Of a DNA stretch of 64,000 nucleotides, positions 35,860-44,575 are shown in pieces; within the stretch, counting starts at the first letter, position 1, and every line of letters starts with the position of its first letter. The notes under the pieces were generated by a model. It saw only the letters and a list, made by a program, of their open reading frames with translations. It was not told the DNA's origin and made no database searches. This DNA is from an uncultured Lachnospiraceae bacterium. GTDB taxonomy: Bacteria; Bacillota; Clostridia; Lachnospirales; Lachnospiraceae. The stretch is taken from assembly GCA_910585075.1 (NCBI GenBank), contig CAJUED010000007.1, forward strand, positions 60,589 to 124,588, read 5' to 3'. The translations under genes and the position numbers were made by a program.

Positions 35860-38800
35860 TTATTCCCGGACAAAAGGAGCTGCCGCAAAGATTTTATCAC
35901 TTTTTCCTGCAAAGAAATAGAAATCCAGCCATTCTTCCCCTTCCACAGACAGCCACGAGCCGTAGGCGGGGAGATTGCAGAAAATCGTCGGCGCCCCGGT
36001 TGCCATTAGGATACCGTATCCTTTGTCCGAAATAATCAAAGGCATTTGTTTCAATACATTCTCTCTTGAAGCTTTTTCTAAAGACATCTGCCCAGCAGCT
36101 GTTTCGTTTACGAAATCCTCACCCGGAATATTTTTACCTGAAAAACGTTCTCCAAAAGAAGCGTTTCCTGAAGAAATATATCTGGCGCTTCCGCTCAGAT
36201 CCAATCCCCCTTTTCCATCCATTCCAGGCGCATAAATATGTTCCTTCTTTCCGACATCAAGAAAAAGCCAGCTTCTTCCCCTTCCCCCGCTTTCTTCCTC
36301 AATTAATCTGCATTCACCTTTTTCTGAGAGTAGAAGCTTCTTTTCCCGGTTTTTGTATTGTATGGCCCCGGTAATCTTATCCACTTGAAGGCTAAGCTCC
36401 TCTGTGAAAAGTTCTACATAAGCCCCCGACTCCTTGTACATCCAATGCTTCTCTATTTTTCCCAGAATCGGCTTTTCATCTGACAATTTTCCTTCCATTC
36501 CCCGTCTGGAAAAGGTCACCCGGAGGATTTCAGCCCCCACCGGGCACAGCCGCAATATGCCATAACGGCTCTGCAGATACAGACCATCCTTCTGTTTCGC
36601 AACCCATTTGACGGATAAATCTATTTTGGAATGCCCCATGGGTCTTAATTTTTCTGTGGGAGGCATATCACCAAAGGAAGGGCCTTTTTCCGGTTTTCTT
36701 TTTCTCGCTGCGCTTTCCTTAAGGCCGCTTTGGTAAAATTTGTCCCGCCAGTCCTCGCGGACGATCGTGGGCATTCCGATTTTCGCGGCCTGTGGTGGCG
36801 ACTTGGGCGTTTCCAGCCGGGCTGTGGGCCGTAATACAGCGGCGGGCTTTCTTACGGCTGGGCGTTTATCCCGCTCTGTTTCTTCGGAATGCCTTCTTTC
36901 TGCCGACAAATTCTCTGGTGCGAAAGCTTTTCCAATACCTTCAGGCATCCCCCCGGCTATAGCGTTTTTCCCACCTACCGGTGGCTTCACTTCCTGAGAC
37001 GTTTTCTTTCCCCCAAAGGCGGCTTTGTTTCCCATCCCCTTCTTTCTGTCCCCGGCGTCCTTCCCTTCACCCTGGGCTCTCACAATTACAATAGATTTCT
37101 TCCCCGCCTTCTCCCGCTTCTTTTCCGGAACCGGGTCGGCAATCAGCCCTGTCAGATTTCCCTGATGGAGCACACACAGCTCATGCAGCGCTCTTGTGGC
37201 CGCCACATACAAAAGTCTGGCGTGGCCGTCGTCCACAGGGTAGTCTTCCCTGTCCGGGTCTAAAATCAGCACCGCGTCAAATTCAAGTCCCTTTGTATAG
37301 GAAACGGGAAGTACCATGACCCCTTCCGTAAATACCGCGTCCTCCTGACTGCAATCGGTTACCGGAAGTATTTTTGCGAGCTGCGCCGCCCTTTTTTTAG
37401 TCTGGGATATGTTCCGACAGATTATTGCTATGGTGTCATAGCCTTTTGCCTGCCATTCCTTACATAAGGCGGCCGCCTCTTTGAGCAGCTTTTCTTCCCC
37501 GTTTATTGCCTTTGGCTGCTTTATTGTCCCTGGCTCCTTTGCTGCCTTGGGCTCTTCTGCTGCCCTCAGCTCTTTTATATCCTTTATCGCTTTTACTTCT
37601 TTTACCATCACGGGACTACCATGACGAATAATCGGCTCTGCCGGGTAAGAGGTAAAGCTTCCGTGCCCTAAAATCTTCATGGCAAATTCTGAGATTTCCA
37701 CTGTGTTCCGGTAGCTCTTTTTTAACACCTCAAAGCCTCTGCCCTCCAGAAGAAGAAGTCCCTTTAATTCCTCCCAGTCGTTGAGACCATAGCCGAAATG
37801 AATATTCTGGGACACATCTCCCATAATCGTGTAGGTGCAGTCTTTGATACAAAAATCCAAAACTGCGTAGGCCATCATGCCAAAATCCTGGGCCTCGTCT
37901 ATTACCACATGATGAGCCTCGCTGATGACCTCCGTCTCCTTTATTCTCTTATATAGATAAGCAAGAGCCGCCAAATCATACACGTCAAATTCCTGCTCCG
38001 GAAGCTCTACCGCATATCCTTTCCCAATCTGCTCCCTTAAGAAATCCCGGTACATATCGTAAATAGGGTATTTCCACACCTTCTTTCCAAAAAGGCCCCG
38101 GAAAGCTTTTAAAATTGCTTTCTGCTCCTTTTCCGTATAGCGGATACCGCTTTTCAAAAACTCGTCCTTTATTTTAATAAGAAGTCTTTCGTTAAGCAGA
38201 TTGATTTTGGACTGCACGGACAAAGCCGGATTCTGGCGCAAAAAGTCTGTGATGGATTCCCCGGAAAGCAGCTCAACCATTTTTCTGCCCTTTTGATAAA
38301 CAGTTCTCCCAGCAGCTCCGGTTTCAAAAACATTCTCTCCATCGGCACTGCCCCCGGAGGCATTATCCCGCACCGTATCGTCAAACACTCCTGCCACACC
38401 ATCCCGGATACCCTCCACAAACTGTTTGGGATTTAAAAAAATGCTTTCCTCAGATATGGATTTCTTTTCCAAATCCCGGCAGAACGCCTCCAAATCCCGG
38501 AACCACAGTCCTGTTCCGCGGATGCAGGCTTTATCCTCCTCATGCCTGCTGCCCTGAACATTTTCCCGGATCCGGTACTTCTTTTCATCCCAGTCCTCAT
38601 ACAAAAGCCGCACGAAAAGCTGTTCCATGGTCATCTGGCGGATGCCATACACATCCAAATCAGGCAGAACCCCCGTAATGTATTCCAGGAGAATCCGGTT
38701 GCTTCCCACTATGTAAAAATCATCCGGTTTAAAGCGCTGGGCATAATTGTAAAGAATATAGGAAATCCTGTGCATTGCCACCGTAGTCTTCCCGGAGCCC

Positions 38801-39471
38801 GCCACTCCCTGTACAATCATATTGTGGAAAGGAGATTTACGAATCACCTCGTTTTGCTCTTTTTGGATGGTGGCAATAATCTCCCCAAGCACCGCCTGCT
38901 TATTTTTCGCCAGATACTTTGTGAGGAGATCGTCATTGGCAATCACTTCCGTGTCAAAAAAGTCTAAAAGCTTATCCCCCTCAATCTCATAAGTCCGCTT
39001 CAATTTCAGGTCGATAGGCAGTTCTTTGCCCTCCGGTGCACGATAACTGCATTTTCCCAGGCCGTTTTCATAATAAGCGGTGGCCACCGGAGCCCGCCAG
39101 TCCACCACCATCTGGTGGGTAGTGTCCCTTGCTATGCCGCCCCTGCCAATATAGAGGGATTCCGCCTTGCGGTAAGTCTCGTCATAAAAGTCTATTCTGC
39201 CAAAGTACGGCTTCTTAAGAGCCTTCTGGTTTCGCCGCAGGGCGTGGGCCATATTATCCCGCATGGTGATGGTGTTACTGAGAAGCGTATAGACTTCGGC
39301 GTCATTGTCATGGTAGCGCTCTAACATTTCTTCAATTTGTTCCTGCATCACGGACACATCACGCTCATAGCTTTTCACATTGGCTTTTACCACCTCTAGA
39401 GTCCGTTTCAGATACAGCTCCTCATCCTTTCGGCTGAGGCCTTTGATTTTTTCTTCCTTTTGTGATTCCAT
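35860..39471 (-). CDS. HelD-like superfamily 1 helicase with C-terminal GH31-like domain
   Basis: The protein has 1203 residues. Residues 1-700 are a UvrD/HelD-type helicase: a coiled-coil N-terminal arm, Walker A GVAGSGKTTVAMHR near 235, Walker B VVIDEAQDFG near 530, GDVSQNIHF, a YTKGLEFDAV motif and YVAATRALHEL. HelD proteins free stalled RNA polymerase. A Lys/Gly/Pro-rich linker follows (about 750-900). The last 270 residues resemble the N-terminal beta-sandwich of GH31 glycosidases (RYGILRLCPVGAEILRVTFS; MPLIISDKGYGILMA; FCNLPAYGSW). The frame ends where GH31 proteins would enter the catalytic barrel, next to a recombinase remnant, so truncation is likely. AAGGAG precedes the ATG at 39471. 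A helicase-glycosidase fusion is unexpected. Confidence 0.8.
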   Translation of the reverse strand: MESQKEEKIKGLSRKDEELYLKRTLEVVKANVKSYERDVSVMQEQIEEMLERYHDNDAEVYTLLSNTITMRDNMAHALRRNQKALKKPYFGRIDFYDETYRKAESLYIGRGGIARDTTHQMVVDWRAPVATAYYENGLGKCSYRAPEGKELPIDLKLKRTYEIEGDKLLDFFDTEVIANDDLLTKYLAKNKQAVLGEIIATIQKEQNEVIRKSPFHNMIVQGVAGSGKTTVAMHRISYILYNYAQRFKPDDFYIVGSNRILLEYITGVLPDLDVYGIRQMTMEQLFVRLLYEDWDEKKYRIRENVQGSRHEEDKACIRGTGLWFRDLEAFCRDLEKKSISEESIFLNPKQFVEGIRDGVAGVFDDTVRDNASGGSADGENVFETGAAGRTVYQKGRKMVELLSGESITDFLRQNPALSVQSKINLLNERLLIKIKDEFLKSGIRYTEKEQKAILKAFRGLFGKKVWKYPIYDMYRDFLREQIGKGYAVELPEQEFDVYDLAALAYLYKRIKETEVISEAHHVVIDEAQDFGMMAYAVLDFCIKDCTYTIMGDVSQNIHFGYGLNDWEELKGLLLLEGRGFEVLKKSYRNTVEISEFAMKILGHGSFTSYPAEPIIRHGSPVMVKEVKAIKDIKELRAAEEPKAAKEPGTIKQPKAINGEEKLLKEAAALCKEWQAKGYDTIAIICRNISQTKKRAAQLAKILPVTDCSQEDAVFTEGVMVLPVSYTKGLEFDAVLILDPDREDYPVDDGHARLLYVAATRALHELCVLHQGNLTGLIADPVPEKKREKAGKKSIVIVRAQGEGKDAGDRKKGMGNKAAFGGKKTSQEVKPPVGGKNAIAGGMPEGIGKAFAPENLSAERRHSEETERDKRPAVRKPAAVLRPTARLETPKSPPQAAKIGMPTIVREDWRDKFYQSGLKESAARKRKPEKGPSFGDMPPTEKLRPMGHSKIDLSVKWVAKQKDGLYLQSRYGILRLCPVGAEILRVTFSRRGMEGKLSDEKPILGKIEKHWMYKESGAYVELFTEELSLQVDKITGAIQYKNREKKLLLSEKGECRLIEEESGGRGRSWLFLDVGKKEHIYAPGMDGKGGLDLSGSARYISSGNASFGERFSGKNIPGEDFVNETAAGQMSLEKASRENVLKQMPLIISDKGYGILMATGAPTIFCNLPAYGSWLSVEGEEWLDFYFFAGKSDKIFAAAPFVRE

Positions 39472-39748
39472 ACGCTCTCCTTCCTGTTTTTCAATCTTGT
39501 TGTAACAGTTCAACCAGACCGACATTTGGCTGGCAAATCATGCTTGCATGAATTTGACAGACAGATGCTGGTCTGAGGAAACGCCCGTTTATGAGCAAAA
39601 ACAGCTGCGAAGCAGCGAGAAGCGCTATAAGCGCGTTTTGCGAATGGCGTGGGCCGAACTGTTACCTATTTTATATAAAAGCCAAAAAAATTACTAGACT
39701 TTTATTTTGAATTGTGATAAAGTAGATACTGTAGTAGTACTTAAATTC

Positions 39749-39773
39749 AAAAATGCCGTAAGGCATTTTTTTG
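39749..39773 (+). terminator. Stem-loop with T tract in the gap before the restriction locus
   Basis: AAAAATGCC (39749-39757) pairs with GGCATTTTT (39762-39770) and more T follow. No gene lies just upstream on the plus strand; it may mark a small RNA or an old gene end. The 39472-39866 gap otherwise holds the helicase promoter region and a short palindromic stretch (GCGCTATAAGCGC). Confidence 0.6.
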
Positions 39774-39866
39774 TTTGAAATAACGTTCATTTATCAGCAA
39801 ATCAAAATACTCTTTTTATTGCAATTTGACGACTCCATTCGAAACAATATTTTCCATTAGGTCAGC

Positions 39867-40055
39867 TTATCGACTAGAATATCCCGTCGGAACATCTTCT
39901 TTACGTTCCTGAAACAATTCATAAGCCTTCATATACGCATCCACAGAGTGTATGTTTTGTATATATTCATCATACGTATTTGTCTTTAACAGATAGTTGC
40001 AAACTATGTTTTTCTGAAACATATCGTACATTGCTTGTAATAAAATTTTTTTCAT
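39867..40055 (-). CDS. Small hypothetical protein
   Basis: This frame encodes 62 residues (MKKILLQAMYDMFQKNIVC start), helical and without known motifs. AAAGGA lies about 10 bp before the ATG, which supports translation. It is divergent from the controller-like gene at 40191 and AT-rich like it. It could be a small part of the restriction locus. Evidence is limited to the start region. Confidence 0.4.
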   Translation of the reverse strand: MKKILLQAMYDMFQKNIVCNYLLKTNTYDEYIQNIHSVDAYMKAYELFQERKEDVPTGYSSR

Positions 40056-40190
40056 ACTCTTAATTTCCTTTCTTTAAATCAAATCATTACATCCTCTTAA
40101 TTGCTATCTATAGACAGCAGACAAGAGTACCGGTTTGGTTATATGATTCATATATCCCCAAATCTAAACAAAATAAGGAGATTTTCAGCA

Positions 40191-40433
40191 ATGAATCCTA
40201 ATGAAATTTTCTTTATTGAAAAAGAAAACTTTAAACGTATAGTTGGTGACCTTATAAGAGATATTCGTACGGATCAAGGGCTTTCTCAAGAAAAACTAGG
40301 CTATCTAACCGGATATGATCGGACATATATAGGTTCCATTGAACGCGGTGAAAAAAATGCCTCTTTTTATGCTTTTTATAAAATATTAAAGGTTTTGGAT
40401 GTTGATCCGACAGAGTTTTTTAACAAAATATAA
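40191..40433 (+). CDS. XRE family regulator, probable restriction controller protein
   Basis: This 80-residue protein is a single lambda-repressor-like helix-turn-helix domain (RDIRTDQGLSQEKLGYLTGY, YIGSIERGEKNASF). Its size and its place 15 bp before a nuclease gene match the C (controller) proteins of type II restriction-modification systems, which delay nuclease expression. AAGGAG precedes the ATG at 40191; an upstream frame start at 40101 would add 30 unlikely residues. A near-palindrome CTATCTATAGACAG (about 40105-40120) could be its operator, which is tentative. Confidence 0.8.
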   Translation: MNPNEIFFIEKENFKRIVGDLIRDIRTDQGLSQEKLGYLTGYDRTYIGSIERGEKNASFYAFYKILKVLDVDPTEFFNKI

Positions 40434-40448
40434 AGGAGAGTTCTTAAT

Positions 40449-41999
40449 ATGCCTGTAAAAGAATTTAGAACATATCATAGGCGCAGTGTAACTCGTAGGA
40501 GCGGTTATCACGTTGCCGGACTGAGAACAGGTGGCGAATGTATTATTCTTCCATCCACTAAGTATGTAACTACAAATAAAATTACTACATTTGAGTTTTA
40601 TAAACATGATGATTCTTTTGTAGAATTATTTGAAAGGCAAATGGGAATGCTTGCTTTCGCCGGATATATTCAGCCAAGCAATGTCGCTGCAATTGAATGC
40701 AAATTATCATACGCACATAGAGATGATGACATTACGGATGAAAAAGTTTATAGCCGTGAGCTTGAAAAAGATATATGGAATTCCGTAGGATTTCATAAAG
40801 AGTTTTTCATTTCAAATGAAATGGATTATGATATCGAAAACATATCTGTAGAGGTGACCATCTCTGCGCCTGTAGGTACAACCTTATATTTTATTAGCTT
40901 TGATTTTGGCGCGGTTACTTCAAGTTATTATCGAAGTACATCTGAAAATGCTTCTGACGAGGAGAAAAATGAAGTTGAGGAGTTTTGGACTTTCTTTAAT
41001 CAGAAAACCTCTCTCTGCATTCCTCATATTTATTATTTTGATTCTACATTGCCATTTGAGTCCTATTTGGTTAACAACGGCGAATATCTCGAAGAAGGCA
41101 TTCCTGTTGTACTTAAGAGCTGTAACAGATGTTCGCGCTATCTGCCTGTCAACATGGAAAACGAGTTAAAAACGGTGGCATATGCATTACATTGCAAGAA
41201 AAAGGCGCCTTGTACTCATTCGACTTTCTGTAGATATAAGATAGATAACTACGATGATTTATCCGAGGATATCATCGACTATTATAAAAAACTAGGAGTG
41301 TACGTTTTTTATGAAGGTCAGCATATGATTAGAAGCTATTATGGCCATCAGCTGGAATGTAAACCCTGCAAAAAATTCTTTGTGAATGCCAAGCTGAATC
41401 CCATAAGAGATACACAGCAACGCCGCGAAGACGGTTTAAGAAGACGTGCAATAGAAGCCCTTGTTGATAACCTTTTAGATGAAGATTTTATTCATTTTGA
41501 ATTTAGAAAAAAACAGAAGAAAGAATTCACAGACTATATCTGGAGGAAATTCAACTGTAGATGCTTTAAATGTCAAAAGAAAATCTCCAAACAGGAAATG
41601 GCGCTTGATCACACAATGCCGCTTGCATTTTTGTATCGATTAGATGAAACCGCTACTTGCTTATGTACAACACATAATTCCCAGAAATCAGATCACTTTC
41701 CTGTGGATTATTATAGTGAAGATGAACTTATTCGATTGTCAAAGATTACCGGTCTATCCCTCGACGTATTACATTCACGAAAAGCAAATGAGCGGGTTGT
41801 AAAGTTGCTAAAACAAAACGTAATCTGGTTTTTTGATGATTTCTTAAGTCAACCGGATTATCAAAAAGTCCATGACGATAAGCTTGAAGCTGATAAAATA
41901 TACGCAGCAGTTATACGTGTAATCGGAAAAGAATCAAATCTTATTAATGACTATTATAAGATTAAACACTGTTATCCGTCCACTATTTCTATCGGCTAA
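40449..41999 (+). CDS. HNH endonuclease, probable restriction enzyme
   Basis: The protein has 516 residues. The C-terminal part has an HNH nuclease fold: CFKCQKKI (zinc ligands), MALDHTMPLAFLYR with the catalytic His, and CLCTTHNSQKSDH with Asn and His. A further Cys-rich part (SCNRCSRYL, C-x2-C near residue 305) may be structural. The first 250 residues are not recognised and may read DNA. GGAG lies before the ATG. It is co-directional with the controller gene and convergent with two methyltransferase genes, so it is the nuclease of a type II system. Recognition site unknown. Confidence 0.82.
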   Translation: MPVKEFRTYHRRSVTRRSGYHVAGLRTGGECIILPSTKYVTTNKITTFEFYKHDDSFVELFERQMGMLAFAGYIQPSNVAAIECKLSYAHRDDDITDEKVYSRELEKDIWNSVGFHKEFFISNEMDYDIENISVEVTISAPVGTTLYFISFDFGAVTSSYYRSTSENASDEEKNEVEEFWTFFNQKTSLCIPHIYYFDSTLPFESYLVNNGEYLEEGIPVVLKSCNRCSRYLPVNMENELKTVAYALHCKKKAPCTHSTFCRYKIDNYDDLSEDIIDYYKKLGVYVFYEGQHMIRSYYGHQLECKPCKKFFVNAKLNPIRDTQQRREDGLRRRAIEALVDNLLDEDFIHFEFRKKQKKEFTDYIWRKFNCRCFKCQKKISKQEMALDHTMPLAFLYRLDETATCLCTTHNSQKSDHFPVDYYSEDELIRLSKITGLSLDVLHSRKANERVVKLLKQNVIWFFDDFLSQPDYQKVHDDKLEADKIYAAVIRVIGKESNLINDYYKIKHCYPSTISIG

Positions 42000-42115
42000 A
42001 ATTACATTATGAGTACGCTTACGTTAATATAGCCGTGAGCTGCTCTCATTGCCTTGCGCTAAAAACCCTAAAAAAGAAAACACTTGGATTTGAACACCCA
42101 GATTTATAACCATTG

Positions 42116-42150
42116 GCTGAGCACCATAGTATGGTTCTCAGCTAGTCTTT
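42116..42150. terminator. Shared stem-loop between nuclease and methyltransferase genes
   Basis: GCTGAG...CTCAGC with inner ACCATA/TATGGT forms a long stem at about 42117-42143. On the plus strand TAGTCTTTTC follows. It overlaps the stop of the methyltransferase gene, so it probably serves the plus-strand nuclease gene. Confidence 0.6.
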
Positions 42151-43271
42151 TCTAGAAACAAAAATTGATGCTCAAATGTAGCTCCTTTATCTCTTATTCC
42201 ATGTTTTTCAATTTGCTTCACGTTTTCCGCACCTTTGCATACGGTTTTAAAATATTTCCCTGAGCGTGCTTCCAATTCATCCGACATATTGCAAACCTTA
42301 GAATTTCCCAAATGTAAAATAACCCTGCCATGCGGTTTCAGCACTTTATTGCACATTTCAAAAAAATCATAATAAATATCCATGGATTTTTTTTGCTTTG
42401 CCTCCAAAAAATCTTCATCTGCCTGTTTGAAATCGTCTGACTCCCATCCTGTACACCATAATCTAAGCCAATTTTGAATATAAAATCTGATAGATCCTGC
42501 AAAAGGCGGCGATGTAATGATCGCATCGACCTCTCCGATAGATGTGGTATCAATATCACTAAAATCCCCATGAATGGATATCCCTTTTTCTACACTGATT
42601 AGATCTATTTTTTTATATGATAAGTCAATTTTATCTTTTATATGTTCTACAACGTTCTTATAAATAAATTCACCGGTTGGTTTATACGGTGTAAGAGGAT
42701 GTGAATTTCTGGATAATGCATATGGTCTATTTCCGTGTAGCACGTGTAAAAAGCATGATAGCACCATAGCTTCCTCTGAAGATAATTCTTTTCTCTTGAA
42801 GTATTCTCTTGCTGCAAGAATCTCTGCATAGGTATCCTGATGAAAATATTCAGGAATTTTTCCATTAAATCCAAAATCACTATATGGCATGGTTGATCTA
42901 TAAAAGTTCTCTTTATTTTCCTCTATATATCGGGAAAGCTCATCCAAAACTTTATCTACCTTATCTCTGCTGGGATGTTCCACTTTTGCTTTCGTAATTG
43001 CATATGCCATTTTGCTCAAATCATTACCGATTCCTATTCTGCCTTGTAAACATGCCTCAAAAGGAATTGTACCAACTCCACATAAAGGATCCAGAACAAC
43101 GTTTCCCGGATAAGTAAAATCTCTTACCAGTATATGCGCTATAGCAGGCTTTAATTTACCATGATATGAGCATAGGGAATGCCAGGGATGTCCCCAGTTC
43201 CTTCCTGCATATTCTCCCTGTCTATAGGGAAGACTACTCATAAAAGCTTCCGCATCTTCAGCAAAGGTCAT
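42138..43271 (-). CDS. DNA methyltransferase (amino-group type), second of pair
   Basis: This 377-residue protein has the SAM motif I as VVLDPLCGVGTIPFEA near residue 58 and the catalytic motif IV as ITSPPF near 233. The TSPPF/Y form is typical of N4-cytosine and some N6-adenine methylases. It starts 3 bp after the preceding methylase gene, with its AAGGAG inside that gene's end, so they are coupled. It probably protects one strand of an asymmetric site against the HNH nuclease. Some relatives resemble tRNA/rRNA methylases (DPLCGxG), but the SPPF motif favours DNA. Confidence 0.83.
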   Translation of the reverse strand: MTFAEDAEAFMSSLPYRQGEYAGRNWGHPWHSLCSYHGKLKPAIAHILVRDFTYPGNVVLDPLCGVGTIPFEACLQGRIGIGNDLSKMAYAITKAKVEHPSRDKVDKVLDELSRYIEENKENFYRSTMPYSDFGFNGKIPEYFHQDTYAEILAAREYFKRKELSSEEAMVLSCFLHVLHGNRPYALSRNSHPLTPYKPTGEFIYKNVVEHIKDKIDLSYKKIDLISVEKGISIHGDFSDIDTTSIGEVDAIITSPPFAGSIRFYIQNWLRLWCTGWESDDFKQADEDFLEAKQKKSMDIYYDFFEMCNKVLKPHGRVILHLGNSKVCNMSDELEARSGKYFKTVCKGAENVKQIEKHGIRDKGATFEHQFLFLEKTS

Positions 43272-43274
43272 AAA

Positions 43275-44477
43275 TTATAGCTCCTTCGTATTAATAAACC
43301 TTAAAACTCTTTGTGACAATTCCTGACCATTATTAGAATGTCTGACTCTAAGTATTTCCTCGTCATATTTTTTGAAACCATGGCTAATTGCTATTTCTTC
43401 CAATAAATCATGTGTAGGAATATGTACTCCTGAAAATATAGAATCACCTATATCCATAATAAAATATCCGTTGGGTTTAATGGACTGACTTAGTTTCGTT
43501 ATTACTTTATCCATATCATAAAAATATCCCGCGACCATTACAGGTATTCTTTTGTCGTAAGCAACGGGCGCCAACTCGTCTAAATATGGTTGAACACATG
43601 GTAAAAACTCTACCTTGCTTCTTTTTGAGACATTGTTAATGCCTGCAATTATTCCTTTTGAATGTAGTGATGGAAGATCTTGTTCTCCTTCAACAAATCC
43701 TAACAATTTCAATTCCAATTTTGTGTTTCGGATGTAATTTGTTCCATTTAAGTAAGGTGGAGATGTTATAACACAATCCAGCATATTTTCTGCGTTAATA
43801 TTTCGGCAATCCTCCGCAAGCATGGTCACTTCCGTATATAGCCTGATATCCGTATCTTCAATATCTTCTATGATTTGTTCTAATTTTTGCAAATATACTT
43901 CCTTTACTTCCTGATTAACTTTTTCTTTCTCTTTTCCTTTTGCATAACGCAAATCTCCACGTCTGATCATATTAGATACTTGGACTGCAATAGAAGCGAT
44001 TGCAACCTTGCAGACGTCTCGCACATCAGAATCTTTAATTGCTTCTATAACACTTAAAATTTGTAACAATACGGATAAACGCTCCGGATCATAAAATTTC
44101 TCAAACCCTTGATAGTCAGAAACATCTTCCACAGTAAACTCTGTCTGACTAATAGCAGAATAATGCTCTTTTAAAAGCGATACCTTATCAGGTGCTTCCT
44201 TGATGTGTTTGACACAATTTATTTTTGTATCACATACAAATTCCATAACCGGATTTATTTCAGAGTAGTAGGGAATTATGTTGTGTTTAGAAGCTGTAAG
44301 TAAACTGGTACCGGAACCGCCAAAGGGATCATAAATGGTTCGTACCTTTTCATATCCGATTAGCTCCAGCTCCTTTTCCACCAATGCATCTGAATACCCT
44401 TCCATATATGCAAACCATCTGTGAATTGCCTGCTTTTTATTTAAGGCAAATGTGCCCTCCAGACCTCTAGACGCCAT
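43275..44477 (-). CDS. DNA methyltransferase (amino-group type), first of pair
   Basis: This 400-residue protein shows motif I as IYDPFGGSGTSLLTA near residue 47 and motif IV as VITSPPYLNGTNYI near 235, the order and SPPY form of N4-cytosine methylases. It uses SAM to methylate DNA. GGAGG precedes the ATG at 44477. It is followed directly by a second methylase. Two methylases with one nuclease usually means an asymmetric recognition sequence, each enzyme modifying one strand. Confidence 0.88.
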   Translation of the reverse strand: MASRGLEGTFALNKKQAIHRWFAYMEGYSDALVEKELELIGYEKVRTIYDPFGGSGTSLLTASKHNIIPYYSEINPVMEFVCDTKINCVKHIKEAPDKVSLLKEHYSAISQTEFTVEDVSDYQGFEKFYDPERLSVLLQILSVIEAIKDSDVRDVCKVAIASIAVQVSNMIRRGDLRYAKGKEKEKVNQEVKEVYLQKLEQIIEDIEDTDIRLYTEVTMLAEDCRNINAENMLDCVITSPPYLNGTNYIRNTKLELKLLGFVEGEQDLPSLHSKGIIAGINNVSKRSKVEFLPCVQPYLDELAPVAYDKRIPVMVAGYFYDMDKVITKLSQSIKPNGYFIMDIGDSIFSGVHIPTHDLLEEIAISHGFKKYDEEILRVRHSNNGQELSQRVLRFINTKEL

Positions 44478-44575
44478 TTAAATACGCCTCCATTTTAATA
44501 TAAACCATAGTATGTCCAAAAAAACGGACTCATTATCCGGATTACCGTACGCTTTCGGAATCTTCAAGCACAGTA

